Below, piece by piece: positions 62,624-64,000 of a stretch of DNA of 64,000 nucleotides; positions within the stretch are counted from its first letter, which is position 1; the number at the start of each line of letters is the position of its first letter. The stretch spans positions 1 through 64,000 of the forward strand of contig JAHHHT010000039.1 in assembly GCA_019359235.1 (NCBI GenBank). Direction: 5' to 3'. Made by a program: the position numbers and the translations under genes. Below the pieces are notes generated by a model. That model did not search any database. It was not told the DNA's origin and was given only the letters and a program-made list of their open reading frames with translations. The DNA comes from Oscillatoria princeps RMCB-10 (GTDB lineage Bacteria; Cyanobacteriota; Cyanobacteriia; Cyanobacteriales; Oscillatoriaceae).

Positions 62624-63085
62624 TTCTAAGGTTGTGTGGCCACCCTCCCAACAGGGGGCCGCAGGTTTCAGTACCATGATCGCTATTGTCTCCGTGCTTG
62701 AGTGAAACCGCATCTCGCTAACAAAGGCCATACAGACTGGGAATTGGGGCAACAGCCGCAGCGACTAGGTGAAGCCGGACAGCCAAGAGAGATTTTAGAT
62801 TTTAGATTTTAGAGTCAAAAAAAGATTAAATTGTTAATCTGAAATCTCAAGCTTGAAATCGCAGCGACGAGCTGAAGGCGATTGAGACTGTATTGGCTGC
62901 AACCGTCACCTGCTTCTCAGTGGTGCGCCGCCAGCTGTAGCGCGGTTGATTCACAGGATGCAGGAAGTTTACTGGATAGCTACTTCGGCGCTGAAGGCAC
63001 GGATTCCGGATGGCTGGGGCGTAAATTATAAATGACCGAAAGTCGGGCGCTCGTGCTCCTGTGAGCGCCACAACCGAGCTGCCGG
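62624..63085. other. Intergenic region, no gene recognised
   Basis: This stretch contains ATTTTAGATTTTAGATTTTAG and its partial complement AATCTGAAATCTCAAGC near 62795-62860. Otherwise it is unique sequence without a convincing coding frame on either strand. A small RNA cannot be excluded. Confidence 0.4.
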
Positions 63086-63679
63086 CTACTGCCGGCTCAC
63101 AGAATTGATCAGCCACAGCGCCGTGAGAATGCCGGCAAAGTGAGCCACAATCGTGTGCGTATTTCCCAGCACCACAAAGATATCCAGGGGTTGAATGAGT
63201 TTGCTGAGATCGCCCCCCATGCCCAGTAAAGCCTGTGGTTGGGCCAAAGCCTTGCCCAGCAGGGTGCCGGTAATCGCTTCTGCCCCCATGAGGGTCAAAC
63301 CCATCCCCGCTAAATTCACTATCAAGCCGCGCCGCAGCAGTTGCAAAGCGTCTGCCTTCTTGGGGCGCAGGTTGGGATTGGAGGATTGCAGCTGTTGCGC
63401 CAGGCGGGTGTAACGAAAAGCCCAGTAGATACTGACGCCGAGCGCTAGAAGTCCGCAAACGGCAAAAAACAGGCCCGGCCCGCTTCCTGGATTGTTGGCT
63501 GCAGCACCGGCGGCGGTGCGGGGAGCGCTGCCAGAAAACCCAGCAAATGCGAAAATCAGACTGGCAATAACAGCTAGGACGACTTGCACCCAGAAGCTCG
63601 CCCAGCCGGCATAGCGAAATATGGGGACAACTCGCTGCACAGATGGGGGAAGTGCCGGGGGCTCTAATTGGTTGGACAT
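63086..63679 (-). CDS. DUF3611 membrane protein
   Basis: A 197-residue protein of the cyanobacterial and plastid DUF3611 family. It opens MSNQLEPPALPPSVQRVVPI with RYAGWASFWVQVVLAVIASL, the family start. Four predicted helices lie at about 25-48, 70-90, 122-142 and 170-192. Other conserved blocks are RRGLIVNLAGMGLTLMGAEA, GTLLGKALAQPQ and DIFVVLGNTHTIVAHFAGI. The biochemical function is unknown; conservation in photosynthetic lineages suggests a thylakoid or envelope role. Confidence 0.82.
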   Translation of the reverse strand: MSNQLEPPALPPSVQRVVPIFRYAGWASFWVQVVLAVIASLIFAFAGFSGSAPRTAAGAAANNPGSGPGLFFAVCGLLALGVSIYWAFRYTRLAQQLQSSNPNLRPKKADALQLLRRGLIVNLAGMGLTLMGAEAITGTLLGKALAQPQALLGMGGDLSKLIQPLDIFVVLGNTHTIVAHFAGILTALWLINSVSRQ

Positions 63680-63846
63680 ACGGATTTCCCGTTGGCGTTG
63701 CTAGGATATATCCTTACGATAGTTCGTTTTTTTTAAGGCCAAAGCGCTTAAATATCGGGCTGGCTTGCCATACAGCCCGCCGGCACTCGCGAGCGGGCTG
63801 TGTGTGCAAATAACTCGGGAGCGTCCCGGTTGTGTGAAGAAGCCCA

Positions 63847-63927
63847 AATGAATGCGGCAATGATTTCAGCAGGTTGCAGGAGGGGAAGATTTTTGGCCAG
63901 CTGAATCCCGGAAACGGGATTGAAACA
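63847..63927. repeat. Dispersed element with ATCCCG/CGGGAT hairpin, inverted copy 3
   Basis: Reading the other strand gives GTTTCAATCCCGTTTCCGGG, ATTCAGCTGGCC and, further on, GCTGAAATCATTGCCGCATT, the same blocks as at 12427 and 50662. The rest of 63680-64000 has a GCCCGCCGGCACTCGCGAGC/GGGC palindrome near 63775 and a final CCCCTCCT/AGGAGGGG palindrome, with no gene. Confidence 0.6.
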
Positions 63928-64000
63928 ATAACTCCGCTGAGAACTTAACCCCTCCTCGCCCCTCCTGTTTGAGGAGGGGCAAAGGGAGCCAGAAAAACAG

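Overview
The window looks like a chromosome segment from a filamentous cyanobacterium of the Oscillatoria/Microcoleus type. This is inferred from gene content, not from a database match. Cyanobacterial markers include the myxoxanthophyll genes cruF and cruG, an apocarotenoid oxygenase, the pilus factor EbsA, DUF3611 and DUF3727 proteins, a Uma2 endonuclease, HIP1 octamers (GCGATCGC) and a very heavy load of short palindromic repeats. No tRNA, rRNA or CRISPR array was recognised.

Layout. 0-9 kb: a REP-associated transposase (RAYT) between oppositely oriented REP arrays, then a 2460-residue exoprotein gene (minus) combining a Pro/Ala/Val repeat, a subtilisin domain, LysM modules, a GH25 muramidase and a lipase-like domain. 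9-17 kb: two-domain PPK2, pentapeptide protein, a YdcF-like membrane protein followed by its truncated paralogue, and an ABC exporter. 17-19.2 kb: SET protein, cobalamin riboswitch with a HupE cobalt transporter, and an orphan AbrB-type regulator. 19.6-24.9 kb: a translationally coupled three-gene cassette (TPR-CHAT protease, small protein, coiled-coil protein with two C-terminal TM helices). 25-38 kb: coiled-coil repeat protein, YajQ, MAPEG, a DprA-like protein, carotenoid oxygenase, DRTGG/BioD-like protein with EbsA, a radical SAM plus GT2 pair, and dnaX. 38.4-45.4 kb: a TPR protein, Uma2, and a second TPR-CHAT plus membrane-partner cassette whose CHAT cysteine is replaced by tryptophan. 45-50 kb: rnhA, cruG/cruF, CofE-like ligase. 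50.4-54 kb: a repeat-dense tract with MITEs, a 21-bp satellite, a GGDEF gene and a decayed second copy of the CofE-like gene. 54-61.4 kb: GNAT, then ruvX, DUF3727, mltG, yqeG and proB, with a decayed tnpB element between yqeG and proB. 61.7-64 kb: RodZ-like HTH protein and a DUF3611 membrane protein.

The strongest candidate for a little-described system is the pair of TPR-CHAT/membrane-protein cassettes. The CHAT proteins and a stand-alone TPR protein share an N-terminal module of about 85 residues. I read them as a conflict or regulated-cell-death system, recalling the CATRA class of CHAT/caspase-TPR systems, with one catalytically intact and one apparently inactive protease. A second theme is modular palindromic repeats: at least three MITE-like families carry interchangeable internal hairpins, and some repeats have been absorbed in frame into coding genes.
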